Of a DNA stretch of 64,000 nt, positions 53,499 through 64,000 are shown piece after piece. Both the position numbers and the translations under genes were made by a program. Source of the stretch: Microvirga puerhi (GTDB lineage Bacteria; Pseudomonadota; Alphaproteobacteria; Rhizobiales; Beijerinckiaceae); the NCBI RefSeq assembly GCF_020089865.1, contig NZ_JAIRBM010000008.1, positions 1 through 64,000 on the forward strand, in the 5' to 3' direction. Each line of letters opens with the position of its first letter. Position 1 is the stretch's first letter. The notes under the pieces were generated by a model that was not told the DNA's origin, did not search any database, and saw nothing but the letters and a program-made list of their open reading frames with translations.

Positions 53499-54008
53499 TC
53501 AAAGAATCGTTTCGAGAAAGTCGGTCATCTCCGCTCGGGATCGAAGATGGAGCTTTCTGCCTTCGAAACATTCGAAGAGCCGCGCATGTCCTGCATAGGA
53601 ACTTGCATTGTCTCGCATTCGATACTCTCCAGCCCAATCGATCAGCGCGTTGAAGGAGGCCTCGTCTCCGCCCCGGCGAAGGCCGCGCCGTCGGATATTC
53701 TCAATGCATTCCGCCTCGGGCAGATCGAGCCAAATGAAGGCTGTGGCCGAGGGTAAAGCCTCGTGCGCCAGCCAGCCATAGACTCCCTCGATGATCCAGC
53801 GATTCTTGGAGGCTTGGTCGCGGACCATGCTCTTCGCAAGATCGGGATCCCGTCGCGCGTTGTAACCGCCCGGCATCCAATGAATCGCGTCCAGATCAAT
53901 GGCGACTGTGCCGACGCTTTCAGCCAGCCTCTCGGCCAACCAGCTCTTGCCTGAGCCACTGTTGCCGACAATGACGGTTTTGGAGAACTCGGAACGAACC
54001 GGAGCCAT
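53499..54008 (-). CDS. P-loop NTPase (adenylate kinase-like topology modulation family)
   Basis: 169 aa. The P-loop VIVGNSGSGKSWLAERLAE leads, then IDLDAIHWMPGG, RWIIEGVYGWLAHEALPSA, and IWLDLPEAECIENIRRRGLRR, as in the FlaR-like P-loop kinases. No defined substrate is known. ATG 54008 is chosen as the homology begins at MAPVRSEFSKTVIVG. Converges on the Nudix gene (35-bp gap). Confidence 0.8.
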   Translation of the reverse strand: MAPVRSEFSKTVIVGNSGSGKSWLAERLAESVGTVAIDLDAIHWMPGGYNARRDPDLAKSMVRDQASKNRWIIEGVYGWLAHEALPSATAFIWLDLPEAECIENIRRRGLRRGGDEASFNALIDWAGEYRMRDNASSYAGHARLFECFEGRKLHLRSRAEMTDFLETIL

Positions 54009-54125
54009 GCCTACGCCTCGTATGCAGCCTGTCGCCAAGGCGCATATACCCTGAATTCGCAGAACGGAGATTCTGAAGCGACAGCGATTCGATCTGCAGA
54101 ACCGGATACGCCGATCGCAGTGTTC

Positions 54126-54157
54126 AAAACAAAAAGGGCGGCTCGAGGCCGCCCTTT
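54126..54157 (-). terminator. Rho-independent terminator after pnp
   Basis: On the minus strand AAAGGGCGGC-CTCGA-GCCGCCCTTT forms a 10-bp stem followed by TTGTTTTG. It lies 26-57 bases beyond the pnp stop and ends the rpsO-pnp transcript. Confidence 0.9.
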
Positions 54158-54182
54158 CAGTCTGACAGAGGCTTAACTGCGA

Positions 54183-56363
<2,181 letters not shown>

Positions 56364-56536
56364 GGTTTTGTCTCTCATGACACGGCGGGGGCTCGATGCC
56401 ATGAGCAAGACGGCAAGGGGCTCCGCGACGGATTGATCCGCCGCTTCGAAGCCCCTTGCGATCCTGCCATGGTCATCGCGTCATCCGCCTCTTGATCGAA
56501 GGACGCAGGGCTCTCGGGCACGTCTGCGTCAAGAGG

Positions 56537-56561
56537 CCGTCCGGAGCCGGGCTCCGGACGG
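56537..56561. terminator. rpsO-pnp intergenic hairpin
   Basis: CCGTCCGGAGC-CGG-GCTCCGGACGG is an 11-bp perfect stem in the 215-bp gap between rpsO and pnp. No T-run follows, so it is more likely an RNA-processing or stability hairpin than a full terminator, as known between these genes in other bacteria. Confidence 0.6.
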
Positions 56562-56578
56562 GGCTTTCACCGAAAAGC

Positions 56579-56848
56579 TTAACGGCGGATGCCGAGCCTT
56601 TCGATAACGGTCTTGTAGCGGCTCTCTTCCTTCTTCTTCAGATAGTCGAGGAGGGAGCGGCGCTGCGACACGAGCTTCAAAAGGCCGCGACGGGAATGGT
56701 TGTCCTTCGCGTGAGACTTGAAGTGCTCGGTCAGATTGGTGATCCGCTCGGTCAGGATCGCGATCTGCACCTCGGGGGAGCCCGTATCGCCGGCTTTCTG
56801 AGCGAATTCCTTGATGAGCGCGTTCTTGCGCTCGGCCGTGATCGACAT
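56579..56848 (-). CDS. rpsO: 30S ribosomal protein S15
   Basis: 89 aa, the standard length. [69 protein letters not shown] shows the full S15 helix bundle with the LKxHxKDxxSRRGL rRNA-binding motif. First gene of the rpsO-pnp pair; about 280 bp separate it from truB. Confidence 0.97.
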   Translation of the reverse strand: MSITAERKNALIKEFAQKAGDTGSPEVQIAILTERITNLTEHFKSHAKDNHSRRGLLKLVSQRRSLLDYLKKKEESRYKTVIERLGIRR

Positions 56849-57126
56849 CGTCAGTCCTTTCAGGTTGGTACTAGAAGGGGACCTCGCTCATGGGAGCCTG
56901 AAGGTCCGTTTCGCCGGAGACGGCCGGGCCGGGATGTCGTCCAGCGCGGTCTGCTCTCTCGGGGGCGTCCAGCGGGCTGATGCCTGCAGGATGCGGGCGC
57001 ACCATACACGAAAACGGCACGAGTGCCAGAGAAATCGTTTTTGCCAAGCCTGCCAAAGGGATATGCGCGATCCGTCGTTTCGGATTCAGCCCAAAGAGCA
57101 ACCCGGAACGACAGACTTGGTCGACG

Positions 57127-58050
57127 TCAGACCCCCAGGTTGAACACCCGGTGCGGCACCAATTCGCCGCGCTCCACGTCGCCCACCGCGACGAGAACGC
57201 CGCTGCAGGTGGCGTAGACCTTGCCGGAAACCGGCGCTTCCCGACCGCGCAGGATGATCGACTGGCCGCGCATCAAGCGGCCCGCCATGTCGCGGCTCAC
57301 CGGCACCGACGGAATGTCGCTCAAGGCCGACTCGACGGGGCGCAGCGCGGCCGGATTGGTCGAAAGGCCGTCTACCGTGACCGCGTCGCTCTCCGTGAAC
57401 GGGCCGACCCGCGTCCGGCGGAGTGCAGCGATATGGCCCAGGCAGCCGATGGCGCGGCCGAGGTCGCGGGCGATGGCGCGGACATAGGTGCCCTTGCCGC
57501 AATCGGCCTCGAGCACCGACCGATTGCCCTCGTGATGGACGAGGGTCAGGCGATCGATCTCCACGGTGCGAGCCTGCAGCTCCACGACCTCGCCGTCGCG
57601 GGCGAGATCATAGGCGCGCTCGCCCTGGATCTTGATGGCCGAAAAGCGCGGCGGAACCTGCTCGATCGAACCTGTGAAGCGGGGAAGCAAAGCCTCGATC
57701 GCCGCGGGCTCGGGCAGCAGATCGGTGCGTCCGACTACGTCGCCTTCGGCATCGTCGGTATTGGTCTCGGCGCCCCAGGCGACCGTGAACACGTAGGACT
57801 TGCGCCCGTCCATGATGAACGGAACGGTCTTGGTCGCTTCGCCGAGCGCAATCGGCAGGATGCCGGAGGCGAGGGGATCGAGCGTTCCCGCATGGCCCGC
57901 CTTCTTGGCAAGGAGGCTGCGCTTGACCACTGCGACCGCATGGGTCGAGGTCATGCCGACGCCCTTGTCGAGAATGATCCATCCGTTCACGTCGCGCTTC
58001 TTCGGGCGCTCCCCTTGCGGGCGTCGCTGCGGTCGTTCGTCGGTCATCAA
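57127..58050 (-). CDS. truB: tRNA pseudouridine55 synthase
   Basis: 307 aa. It makes pseudouridine 55 in the T-loop. Catalytic Asp58 lies in [18 protein letters not shown], and the [20 protein letters not shown] and [15 protein letters not shown] blocks are family marks. The C-terminal PUA-like part reaches to [22 protein letters not shown] 58050 overlaps the rbfA stop by four bases. Confidence 0.96.
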   Translation of the reverse strand: MMTDERPQRRPQGERPKKRDVNGWIILDKGVGMTSTHAVAVVKRSLLAKKAGHAGTLDPLASGILPIALGEATKTVPFIMDGRKSYVFTVAWGAETNTDDAEGDVVGRTDLLPEPAAIEALLPRFTGSIEQVPPRFSAIKIQGERAYDLARDGEVVELQARTVEIDRLTLVHHEGNRSVLEADCGKGTYVRAIARDLGRAIGCLGHIAALRRTRVGPFTESDAVTVDGLSTNPAALRPVESALSDIPSVPVSRDMAGRLMRGQSIILRGREAPVSGKVYATCSGVLVAVGDVERGELVPHRVFNLGV

Positions 58051-58469
58051 TCCTGCTCGTCGTTGTCGTCGGTGTCGGGCTTCGCCGTGTCGCGCACGAC
58101 ACGCTCGGAGCGCAGGAGCGCATCGATACGCGAGGCTTCGTCGAAGGTTTCGTCACGCAGGAAGCGCAGGTCGGGCGCGAACTTGAGATTCACGCGCCGG
58201 GCCACCTCCTGACGAAGCACCTTCTTGTTCCGATCGAGGGCCTTGATCACGGCATCCTCGTCCTTGCCGCCGAGGGGCATCACATAGGCCGTGGCGAGCT
58301 TGAGATCCGGCGACATGCGCACTTCCGGAATCGTGATCACGTGCCGTGTCAGCACGTCGTCCTGCAGATTGCCGCGGGAGAGAACCTCTGCCAGCGCATG
58401 GCGCACAAGCTCGGCGACGCGCTGCTGGCGCTGGGAAGGTCCTGTGGTTTGTTCGAAACGTTTTGCCAT
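58047..58469 (-). CDS. rbfA: Ribosome-binding factor A
   Basis: 140 aa. It matures the 16S rRNA 5' end in the 30S subunit. [39 protein letters not shown] and [26 protein letters not shown] match RbfA. ATG 58469 has GGAAG six bases upstream; an ATG two codons earlier is too close to it. An intrinsic terminator lies upstream, between infB and rbfA. Confidence 0.95.
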   Translation of the reverse strand: MAKRFEQTTGPSQRQQRVAELVRHALAEVLSRGNLQDDVLTRHVITIPEVRMSPDLKLATAYVMPLGGKDEDAVIKALDRNKKVLRQEVARRVNLKFAPDLRFLRDETFDEASRIDALLRSERVVRDTAKPDTDDNDEQD

Positions 58470-58500
58470 CTTCATCTTCCGGGATTGGACCGGACCCTTC

Positions 58501-58531
58501 AAAAAATCATGGCCGGGAAGACCCGGCCATG
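58501..58531 (-). terminator. Intrinsic terminator between infB and rbfA
   Basis: On the minus strand CATGGCCGGG-TCTT-CCCGGCCATG is a 10-bp perfect stem followed by ATTTTTTG. It lies about 45-75 bases past the infB stop and ahead of rbfA, so it would set a lower level for rbfA-truB or act as a partial terminator. Confidence 0.85.
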
Positions 58532-58575
58532 GAGGCATGGATTTGCAGCCTTCGCGTGAAGGCCGAAGCAGACGC

Positions 58576-61491
58576 TTAAAGCGTCCGCTTCACCTCTTCC
58601 ACGCGGTAGCACTCGATCAGGTCGCCGACGCGCATGTCCTGGTAGTTCTCGAAGGCCATACCGCATTCCTGGCCCGAGGTGACCTCGCGCGCATCGTCCT
58701 TGAAGCGCTTGAGCTGGGACAGCCTGCCCTCGTGGATGACCACGTTGTCGCGGATCAGGCGGACATGGGCGCCGCGCTGGACCACGCCGTCGAGGACGCG
58801 GCAGCCGGCGATCTTGCCGACCTTGGACACGTTGAACACTTCGAGGATCTGCGCCTCGCCGAGCCGCTCCTCGCGGAGCGTCGGGGCGAGAAGGCCGGAC
58901 ATCGCCGCCTTCACGTCATCCACGAGATCGTAGATGATGTTGTAGTAACGGATCTCGACGCCGGCCCGTTCGGCCGCTTCGCGCGCTTCCTTGTGGGCGC
59001 GCACGTTGAAGCCAAGCACGATGGCGCCGGAGGCTTCCGCGAGCGTGATGTCCGATTCCGAGATGCCGCCGACACCGGCCTGGACCACGCGGGCCCCGAC
59101 CTCTTCAGTGCCGAGCTTGTCGAGCGCGCCGACGATGGCTTCCGCCGAGCCCTGCACGTCTGCCCGGACCACGAGCGGGAATTCCTTGCGGCCCGCTCCG
59201 GCCTTGAGGTCGCGCATCATGTCGGCCAGCGTGCGGCCGGCTGCGCCCATGCGGGCTGCCTGACGCTCGCGCTTCTGGCGCGTCCGGTACTCGGTGACCT
59301 CGCGGGCACGGGCTTCCGACTCCACTACCGCGACGCGGTCACCCGCTTCCGGCGTGCCGTTGAAGCCCAGCACCTCGACCGGGACGGAGGGACCTGCCTC
59401 CTTCACGCTGCTGCCGAGATCATTGATGAGGGCGCGGACGCGACCCCATTCGGCGCCGGCCACCACGATGTCGCCCGTGTGCAGCGTGCCGCGCTGGACG
59501 AGAACGGTGGCGACGGGACCGCGGCCGCGATCGAGCTTCGCTTCGATGACGGTGCCTTCCGCCGATCGATCGGCATTGGCCTTCAGGTCGAGAATTTCGG
59601 CCTGGAGCTGCAGACCCTCGAGTAGGGTTTCGAGGCCCTGGCCCGTCTTGGCGGAGACCTCGAATTCGAGGGTTTCACCACCCATCGACTCGACGACGAT
59701 GGAGTGCTGCAGCAGCTCGGTGCGGACCCGCTGTGGGTTGGCATCGGGCTTGTCGACCTTGTTGATCGCCACGATCAGCGGCACGCCGGCCGCCTGGGCG
59801 TGGGAGATCGCCTCGACCGTCTGCGGCATGACGCCGTCATCGGCAGCCACGACCAGCACGACGATGTCCGTCACCTTGGCGCCGCGGGCGCGCATGGCCG
59901 TGAAGGCCGCGTGGCCGGGCGTATCGATGAAGGTGATCTTGCCGCCGAGCGGCGAGGTCACCTGATAGGCACCGATATGCTGCGTGATGCCGCCGGCCTC
60001 GCCGGAGACCACGTTGGTCTTGCGAATGGCATCGAGAAGCGAGGTCTTGCCGTGGTCGACGTGGCCCATGATGGTCACGACCGGCGGGCGCGACTCCAGA
60101 TTCTCATCCACGTCCGGGGTATCGAAGAGACCTTCCTCGACATCGGACTCGGCGACGCGCTTCACCGTGTGCCCGAGTTCCTCGGCCACGAGCTGGGCGG
60201 TATCCGCATCGATCACGTCGGTGATCTTGTGCATCTGGCCCTGCTTCATGAGCAGCTTGATCACGTCCACGCCACGCTCCGACATGCGGTTGGCGAGTTC
60301 CTGGATGGTGATCGTCTCCGGAATCGTCACCTCTCGGGCGATCTTTTCCTTCTGCTCCATCTGGCGATGGCCGGTCAGGCGCTGCGTGCGGCGACGGAAC
60401 GAGGCAACCGAGCGGGTGCGCTCGTCTTCGCCCGAGGTCGCGGTGGCGAGAGTCAGGCGACCACGCCGCCTCTCTTCGCCGGGCGCGGCCTTCGGCGTCT
60501 TCGGCACGGCGGCGGGTTTCGCCGCGGTGCCGGGACGCCGGACCGTGCGCGGACCGTCCTCGTCATCCACTTCGACGGCGCGGGCGGCAACGGGCGGCGC
60601 AGTGCGGGTGTTCGGCTTTGCCGTGGTCGGATCGGGCGCGACCGGCGCGGGGGGGCGCGCCATGTGGTTGAGGCTCGGCGGACGACCTCCGGTCGTGCCG
60701 CCGCTGCGGGGGCCACCGAAGCCGGAGCGCGGACCTGCGCCAGCCGGGCGCGGCCCGGAGAAACGGTCGCCGCCGGGCCGATCACCAGACGGACGGGGCC
60801 GGTCGCCGGCGGGACGGGGCCGGTCACCGGTCGGGCGGGGCCGATCGCCATAGCTGCGTTCGCCGCGTTCGCCAGTTCGCTCACCGCGGGCCTGCTGCGG
60901 CGCAGGAGCGCTTGGACGCGGAGCCGCGGGGGCAGCCTCCTCGCCGAGACGACGACGGGCCTGATCCTCGGCAACGCGCTTGCGCTCTTCTTCCTGACGG
61001 CGACGCTCGTCTTCCTCGCGCTTGCGCGCTTCGGCGGCGACGCGTTCGCGTGCCTCGGCAGCTTCGCGCTCGGCACGACGCTGAGCTTCCTCTTCCTGCC
61101 GTTTGCGATCGTCTTCCTCGCGGCGGCGCGCATCGGCCAGCGCCAGGGCGCGGGCATCGCGCTCCTGGTCGGAGAGCGTGCGCAGAACCACGCCGGAGCG
61201 GGGCGCATTGGAGGATGAGGCATTCTGGCGCGATCCGCGGCCCTGCTGTGGCTGGGGCGGTTTCGGCGCAGCCGGCGCCGGCGCCGGTGCCGGCGTGGGG
61301 GCCGGAGGCGCAGCCTTGTGCGGCTCAGGGGCTCCGCCGGAACGACGCTTCACCGTCTCAACCACGACCGCCTTGGACCGGCCATGGGAGAAGCTCTGGC
61401 GCACCACGCCTTGTTCGACGGGTCGCTTCAGTGAAAGCGTCTTGGACGACACGTGGAGTGTCTTGTCGCCCGGATTTTTCGTATCGCTCAT
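58576..61491 (-). CDS. infB: Translation initiation factor IF-2
   Basis: 971 aa. The GTPase motif GHVDHGKT is at 476-483; [15 protein letters not shown] and [10 protein letters not shown] follow. The first ~420 residues are a Pro/Ala/Arg-rich, charged and repetitive extension (runs of GDRPRP, RRQEEEERK-like helix), typical of long alphaproteobacterial IF-2. It delivers fMet-tRNA to the 30S subunit. ATG 61491 ([17 protein letters not shown]) is chosen over the longer frame. Part of the nusA-ylxR-infB operon. Confidence 0.96.
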   Translation of the reverse strand: MSDTKNPGDKTLHVSSKTLSLKRPVEQGVVRQSFSHGRSKAVVVETVKRRSGGAPEPHKAAPPAPTPAPAPAPAAPKPPQPQQGRGSRQNASSSNAPRSGVVLRTLSDQERDARALALADARRREEDDRKRQEEEAQRRAEREAAEARERVAAEARKREEDERRRQEEERKRVAEDQARRRLGEEAAPAAPRPSAPAPQQARGERTGERGERSYGDRPRPTGDRPRPAGDRPRPSGDRPGGDRFSGPRPAGAGPRSGFGGPRSGGTTGGRPPSLNHMARPPAPVAPDPTTAKPNTRTAPPVAARAVEVDDEDGPRTVRRPGTAAKPAAVPKTPKAAPGEERRRGRLTLATATSGEDERTRSVASFRRRTQRLTGHRQMEQKEKIAREVTIPETITIQELANRMSERGVDVIKLLMKQGQMHKITDVIDADTAQLVAEELGHTVKRVAESDVEEGLFDTPDVDENLESRPPVVTIMGHVDHGKTSLLDAIRKTNVVSGEAGGITQHIGAYQVTSPLGGKITFIDTPGHAAFTAMRARGAKVTDIVVLVVAADDGVMPQTVEAISHAQAAGVPLIVAINKVDKPDANPQRVRTELLQHSIVVESMGGETLEFEVSAKTGQGLETLLEGLQLQAEILDLKANADRSAEGTVIEAKLDRGRGPVATVLVQRGTLHTGDIVVAGAEWGRVRALINDLGSSVKEAGPSVPVEVLGFNGTPEAGDRVAVVESEARAREVTEYRTRQKRERQAARMGAAGRTLADMMRDLKAGAGRKEFPLVVRADVQGSAEAIVGALDKLGTEEVGARVVQAGVGGISESDITLAEASGAIVLGFNVRAHKEAREAAERAGVEIRYYNIIYDLVDDVKAAMSGLLAPTLREERLGEAQILEVFNVSKVGKIAGCRVLDGVVQRGAHVRLIRDNVVIHEGRLSQLKRFKDDAREVTSGQECGMAFENYQDMRVGDLIECYRVEEVKRTL

Positions 61492-61496
61492 TCCGC

Positions 61497-62159
61497 TCAA
61501 TATCCTGCGGGTTTCAAAATCGTGGGTTCGCCGGTCTCGAAAGTGAGGCCAGCCTGATCGGCATCGAGGCCGCAATAGATACGGTAACGATGCCAGCGGT
61601 TCAGAAAGCCGTCGCTCCCAGCACCCGCGACGAGGGCAGCATGTATCACATGTGACCGGCCTAATGCCAAATCCAATTCGTCATTTGACAGATCTTGGAC
61701 GACCGGAAAGGCTGATATTGCGTCGCCGAGGCGTTTTCGCAACTGGTTCGTGATCTTTCTTCGCCCATCTTCGGCCGCCTCTGCGGCATGAATAAGGGCG
61801 GCGAGCGGCTTTTCGAGGATCGCCGACTCAACTTTATGAAAGCCTGTAACCACCATTCCGGCCTTGTTGGCCAGGGACAGACTTTGTCGCAGGTCGGCGC
61901 GAAGGGCCTGCCGGATGTCCTGGGCCAGGGTGTCCGGCGCCTTCGCATCGGCCTTGAAGGCGCGCGCGAAGAGGTGGCGGCGAACCGCCTCGTCGACGAG
62001 ATCCTGTTTCGCCGTAACCCAGACGCCGCGGCCCGGCAGCTTGTGCTTCAAGTCGGGCACGACCTGTCCGTCGGGCCCGAGCACGAAGCGGATCAGCTCC
62101 GCAGGCGGATGAACCGCGCGGGTAACGATGCAGGTGCGCTCCGGTTCATGCCGCGGCAC
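61497..62159 (-). CDS. YlxR-family RNA-binding protein with L7Ae-like C-terminus
   Basis: 220 aa. GTG 62159 has GAGG ten bases upstream. Residues ~5-80 are the YlxR (DUF448) domain: [38 protein letters not shown]. Residues ~90-180 resemble an L7Ae-type fold ([38 protein letters not shown]). A probable RNA-binding protein of the nusA-infB operon. It ends six bases before the infB start. Confidence 0.9.
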   Translation of the reverse strand: MPRHEPERTCIVTRAVHPPAELIRFVLGPDGQVVPDLKHKLPGRGVWVTAKQDLVDEAVRRHLFARAFKADAKAPDTLAQDIRQALRADLRQSLSLANKAGMVVTGFHKVESAILEKPLAALIHAAEAAEDGRRKITNQLRKRLGDAISAFPVVQDLSNDELDLALGRSHVIHAALVAGAGSDGFLNRWHRYRIYCGLDADQAGLTFETGEPTILKPAGY

Positions 62160-62186
62160 GGATGCTGACCTCGCCTTACCATAGCC

Positions 62187-63806
62187 TTAGGACGGCTGAG
62201 CCTCGGTCTCGGCTTCTTCAGCCGAGCCCTCGGTCTCCACCGGCTCCTCAGGAGCCTCGATCCAGCCAGCCTTGACGCGGGCCGCCATGACCATGGCCTC
62301 CGCCTCGGTGCGCGACAGGTCGAAGCCGTCGAGAGCGCCCGCATAACGGGTCGCTTCCTGGCCGCGGCCTTCCGTCCAGCCGACGAGATCGTCGGTGGCG
62401 CAGCCGGCGAGGTCCTCGACATTCTTGATGTCGTTCTCGCCGAAGGCCACGAGCATGGCGGTGGTCACGCCTTCGATCTCCTTCAATTCGTCGGCGACGC
62501 CGAGCTCCTTGCGACGCGCCTCGTTCTCGGCCTCGATGCGAGCGAGATAGTCCTGGGCGCGGCTCTGGATCTCCTGAGCGGTGTCTTCGTCGAAGCCCTC
62601 GATGGAGGCGACCTCGGCAAGATCCACGTAGGCGATCTCGTCCACGGACCGGAAGCCTTCGGAAGCGAGCAGCTGGCCCACCACCTCGTCCACGTCGAGC
62701 GCATTCATGAACAGCTCGGTGCGCTCTGCGAATTCCTTCTGACGACGCTCCGATTCCTCTGCCTCGGTGAGGATGTCGATGTCCCAGCCGGTGAGCTGCG
62801 AGGCGAGGCGCACGTTCTGACCGCGGCGGCCAATGGCCAGCGACAGCTGATCGTCGGGCACCACCACCTCGATGCGGTCGGCCTCTTCGTCGAGCACAAC
62901 CTTGACCACTTCCGCGGGCTGGAGCGCGTTGACGATGAAGGTCGCCTGATCCGGCGACCATGGAATGATGTCGATCTTCTCGCCCTGGAGCTCGCCCACC
63001 ACTGCCTGGACGCGGGAGCCGCGCATGCCGACGCAGGCGCCGACCGGGTCGATGGACGAATCGCGCGACGTCACGGCAATCTTGGCGCGGGAGCCCGGAT
63101 CGCGGGCGACCGCCTGCACGGTGACGATGCCGTCGTAGATTTCCGGCACTTCCTGCGCGAAGAGCTTCGCCATGAATTGCGGATGAGTGCGCGACAGGAA
63201 GATCTGCGGACCGCGCGCCTCGCGACGCACGTCGAATAGATAGGCGCGGATGCGGTCACCTGGGCGGAAGGTCTCGCGGGGAATCAGCTCGTCGCGACGC
63301 ACGATCGCTTCGCCACGGCCGAGATCGGCGATCACGTTGCCGTATTCGACGCGCTTCACGACGCCGTTCACGACCTCACCGATGCGATCCTTGTATTCCT
63401 GGTACTGGCGGTCGCGCTCGGCATCGCGCACCTTCTGCACGATCACCTGCTTGGCCGACTGCGCCGCGATGCGGCCGAAGTCGAAGGGCGGCAGGGTTTC
63501 GGCGATGCTGTCACCCACCTGCGCGGCCGGGTTATGCCGGCTGCGGGCTTCCGAGAGCATGATCTCGCGGGAATCGTTCTCGAGGGCGCCGTCATCCACC
63601 ACGAGGAGATGCCGCGACAGACGCAGCTCGCCGGTCTTGGGATTGATTTCCGCATGGATGTCGGTTTCGGCACCGTAACGGGAGCGTGCAGCCTTCGCGA
63701 TGGCATCGGCCATGGCGTCCAGCACGATCTGCTTGTCGATCACCTTCTCACGCGCGACCGCATCGGCGATCTGCAAGAGTTCAAGCCTGTTGGCGCTTAC
63801 AGCCAT
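62187..63806 (-). CDS. nusA: Transcription termination/antitermination factor NusA
   Basis: 539 aa. N-terminal domain (ELLQIADAVAREKVIDKQIV), S1 (about 130-200, RIGEVVNGVVKRVEYGNVIADLG), KH1/KH2 (about 205-350, GACVGMRGSRVQAVVGELQGEKIDII) and two acidic C-terminal repeats (~370-500). It binds RNA polymerase and controls pausing. GGAGTGA precedes ATG 63806; an in-frame GTG 63815 is less good. It follows rimP with a five-base gap. Confidence 0.97.
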   Translation of the reverse strand: MAVSANRLELLQIADAVAREKVIDKQIVLDAMADAIAKAARSRYGAETDIHAEINPKTGELRLSRHLLVVDDGALENDSREIMLSEARSRHNPAAQVGDSIAETLPPFDFGRIAAQSAKQVIVQKVRDAERDRQYQEYKDRIGEVVNGVVKRVEYGNVIADLGRGEAIVRRDELIPRETFRPGDRIRAYLFDVRREARGPQIFLSRTHPQFMAKLFAQEVPEIYDGIVTVQAVARDPGSRAKIAVTSRDSSIDPVGACVGMRGSRVQAVVGELQGEKIDIIPWSPDQATFIVNALQPAEVVKVVLDEEADRIEVVVPDDQLSLAIGRRGQNVRLASQLTGWDIDILTEAEESERRQKEFAERTELFMNALDVDEVVGQLLASEGFRSVDEIAYVDLAEVASIEGFDEDTAQEIQSRAQDYLARIEAENEARRKELGVADELKEIEGVTTAMLVAFGENDIKNVEDLAGCATDDLVGWTEGRGQEATRYAGALDGFDLSRTEAEAMVMAARVKAGWIEAPEEPVETEGSAEEAETEAQPS

Positions 63807-63811
63807 CGAGG

Positions 63812-64000
63812 TCACTCCTTCTTCGATTTCTTGTCTCGCGGCCCACGCGCCTGAGACGCCGGTTCCGCCTGCATGTCTTCCGAAACGTCCTGATCGGCAT
63901 CGTCCGCCGGCGCCGAACCCCGGCGCAGCGATTCGCGGATCAGTTCATCGGTGAGAACGAGATGGGCCTCACCCAGATCCACCAGCGGCAGATGGACGAT
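63812..64000 (-). CDS. rimP: Ribosome maturation factor RimP, C-terminal fragment
   Basis: Only 62 C-terminal residues are in the window, ending TGA at 63812-63814. The start [20 protein letters not shown] matches the RimP C-terminal SH3-like domain; the last ~35 residues ([12 protein letters not shown] to RDKKSKKE) are a polar tail. The gene continues past the window edge. RimP matures the 30S subunit, and the rimP-nusA-ylxR-infB order is standard. Confidence 0.9.
   Translation of the reverse strand: MVHLPLVDLGEAHLVLTDELIRESLRRGSAPADDADQDVSEDMQAEPASQARGPRDKKSKKE

Overview
This is a GC-rich alphaproteobacterial chromosome segment. Gene content and order point to the Hyphomicrobiales (Rhizobiales), most like Methylobacteriaceae such as Microvirga. 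That placement is inferred from order (ftsK-lolA-xth, parB-parA-rsmG-mnmG-mnmE, rho-hemJ-hemE, maf-aroE-coaE-dnaQ-secB-Tim44-mltA-Smr, hisBHAF, hslVU, rimP-nusA-ylxR-infB-rbfA-truB-rpsO-pnp) and from BA14K, DUF2628 and Tim44-like proteins. I see no rRNA, tRNA, CRISPR array, prophage or intact insertion sequence.

Layout. 1-7.3 kb: end of ftsK, lolA, xth, a Nudix protein, a cNMP-domain protein and a response regulator, an L,D-transpeptidase, small proteins and an ABC-F ATPase with a possible leader peptide. 7.8-13.1 kb: a Gly-rich secreted peptide, the PLP homeostasis protein, and leuS-lptE-holA. 13.3-19.1 kb: the segregation block parB-parA-rsmG-mnmG-mnmE with two perfect parS palindromes. 19.2-22.3 kb: a YyaL-like protein, a doubly frameshifted dehydrogenase pseudogene and a 36-aa membrane peptide. 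22.3-25.7 kb: rho, an A/T-richer orphan gene, hemJ and hemE. 25.74-26.12 kb: the probable chromosomal replication origin. 26.1-33.5 kb: ppsR, maf, aroE, coaE, dnaQ, then secB (opposite strand), Tim44-like, mltA, Smr and an XRE regulator. 33.6-37.8 kb: a small accessory block (nuclease, Nudix, EamA, two GNATs, 2H phosphoesterase). 38-44.5 kb: a PfkB kinase, coaA and the his cluster. 44.7-47.6 kb: hslV, a membrane protein and hslU. 47.7-54 kb: envelope and stress-type genes, including two BA14K proteins and a divergent DUF3303/DUF2239 locus with a paired palindromic operator. 54.1-64 kb: the transcription/translation cluster pnp to rimP, cut by the window edge.

The genes fit together as an origin-proximal core. 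The hemE/ppsR gap has nine GANTC sites in about 340 bp, DnaA-box-like sequences and two near-CtrA motifs. Most core genes on each side are transcribed away from it, and parS lies about 8-10 kb away. The least explained items are the DUF2239/methyltransferase-like operon with its double operator, a membrane protein translationally coupled between hslV and hslU, a leader ORF before an ABC-F gene, and a mosaic inverted repeat found here only between convergent genes.
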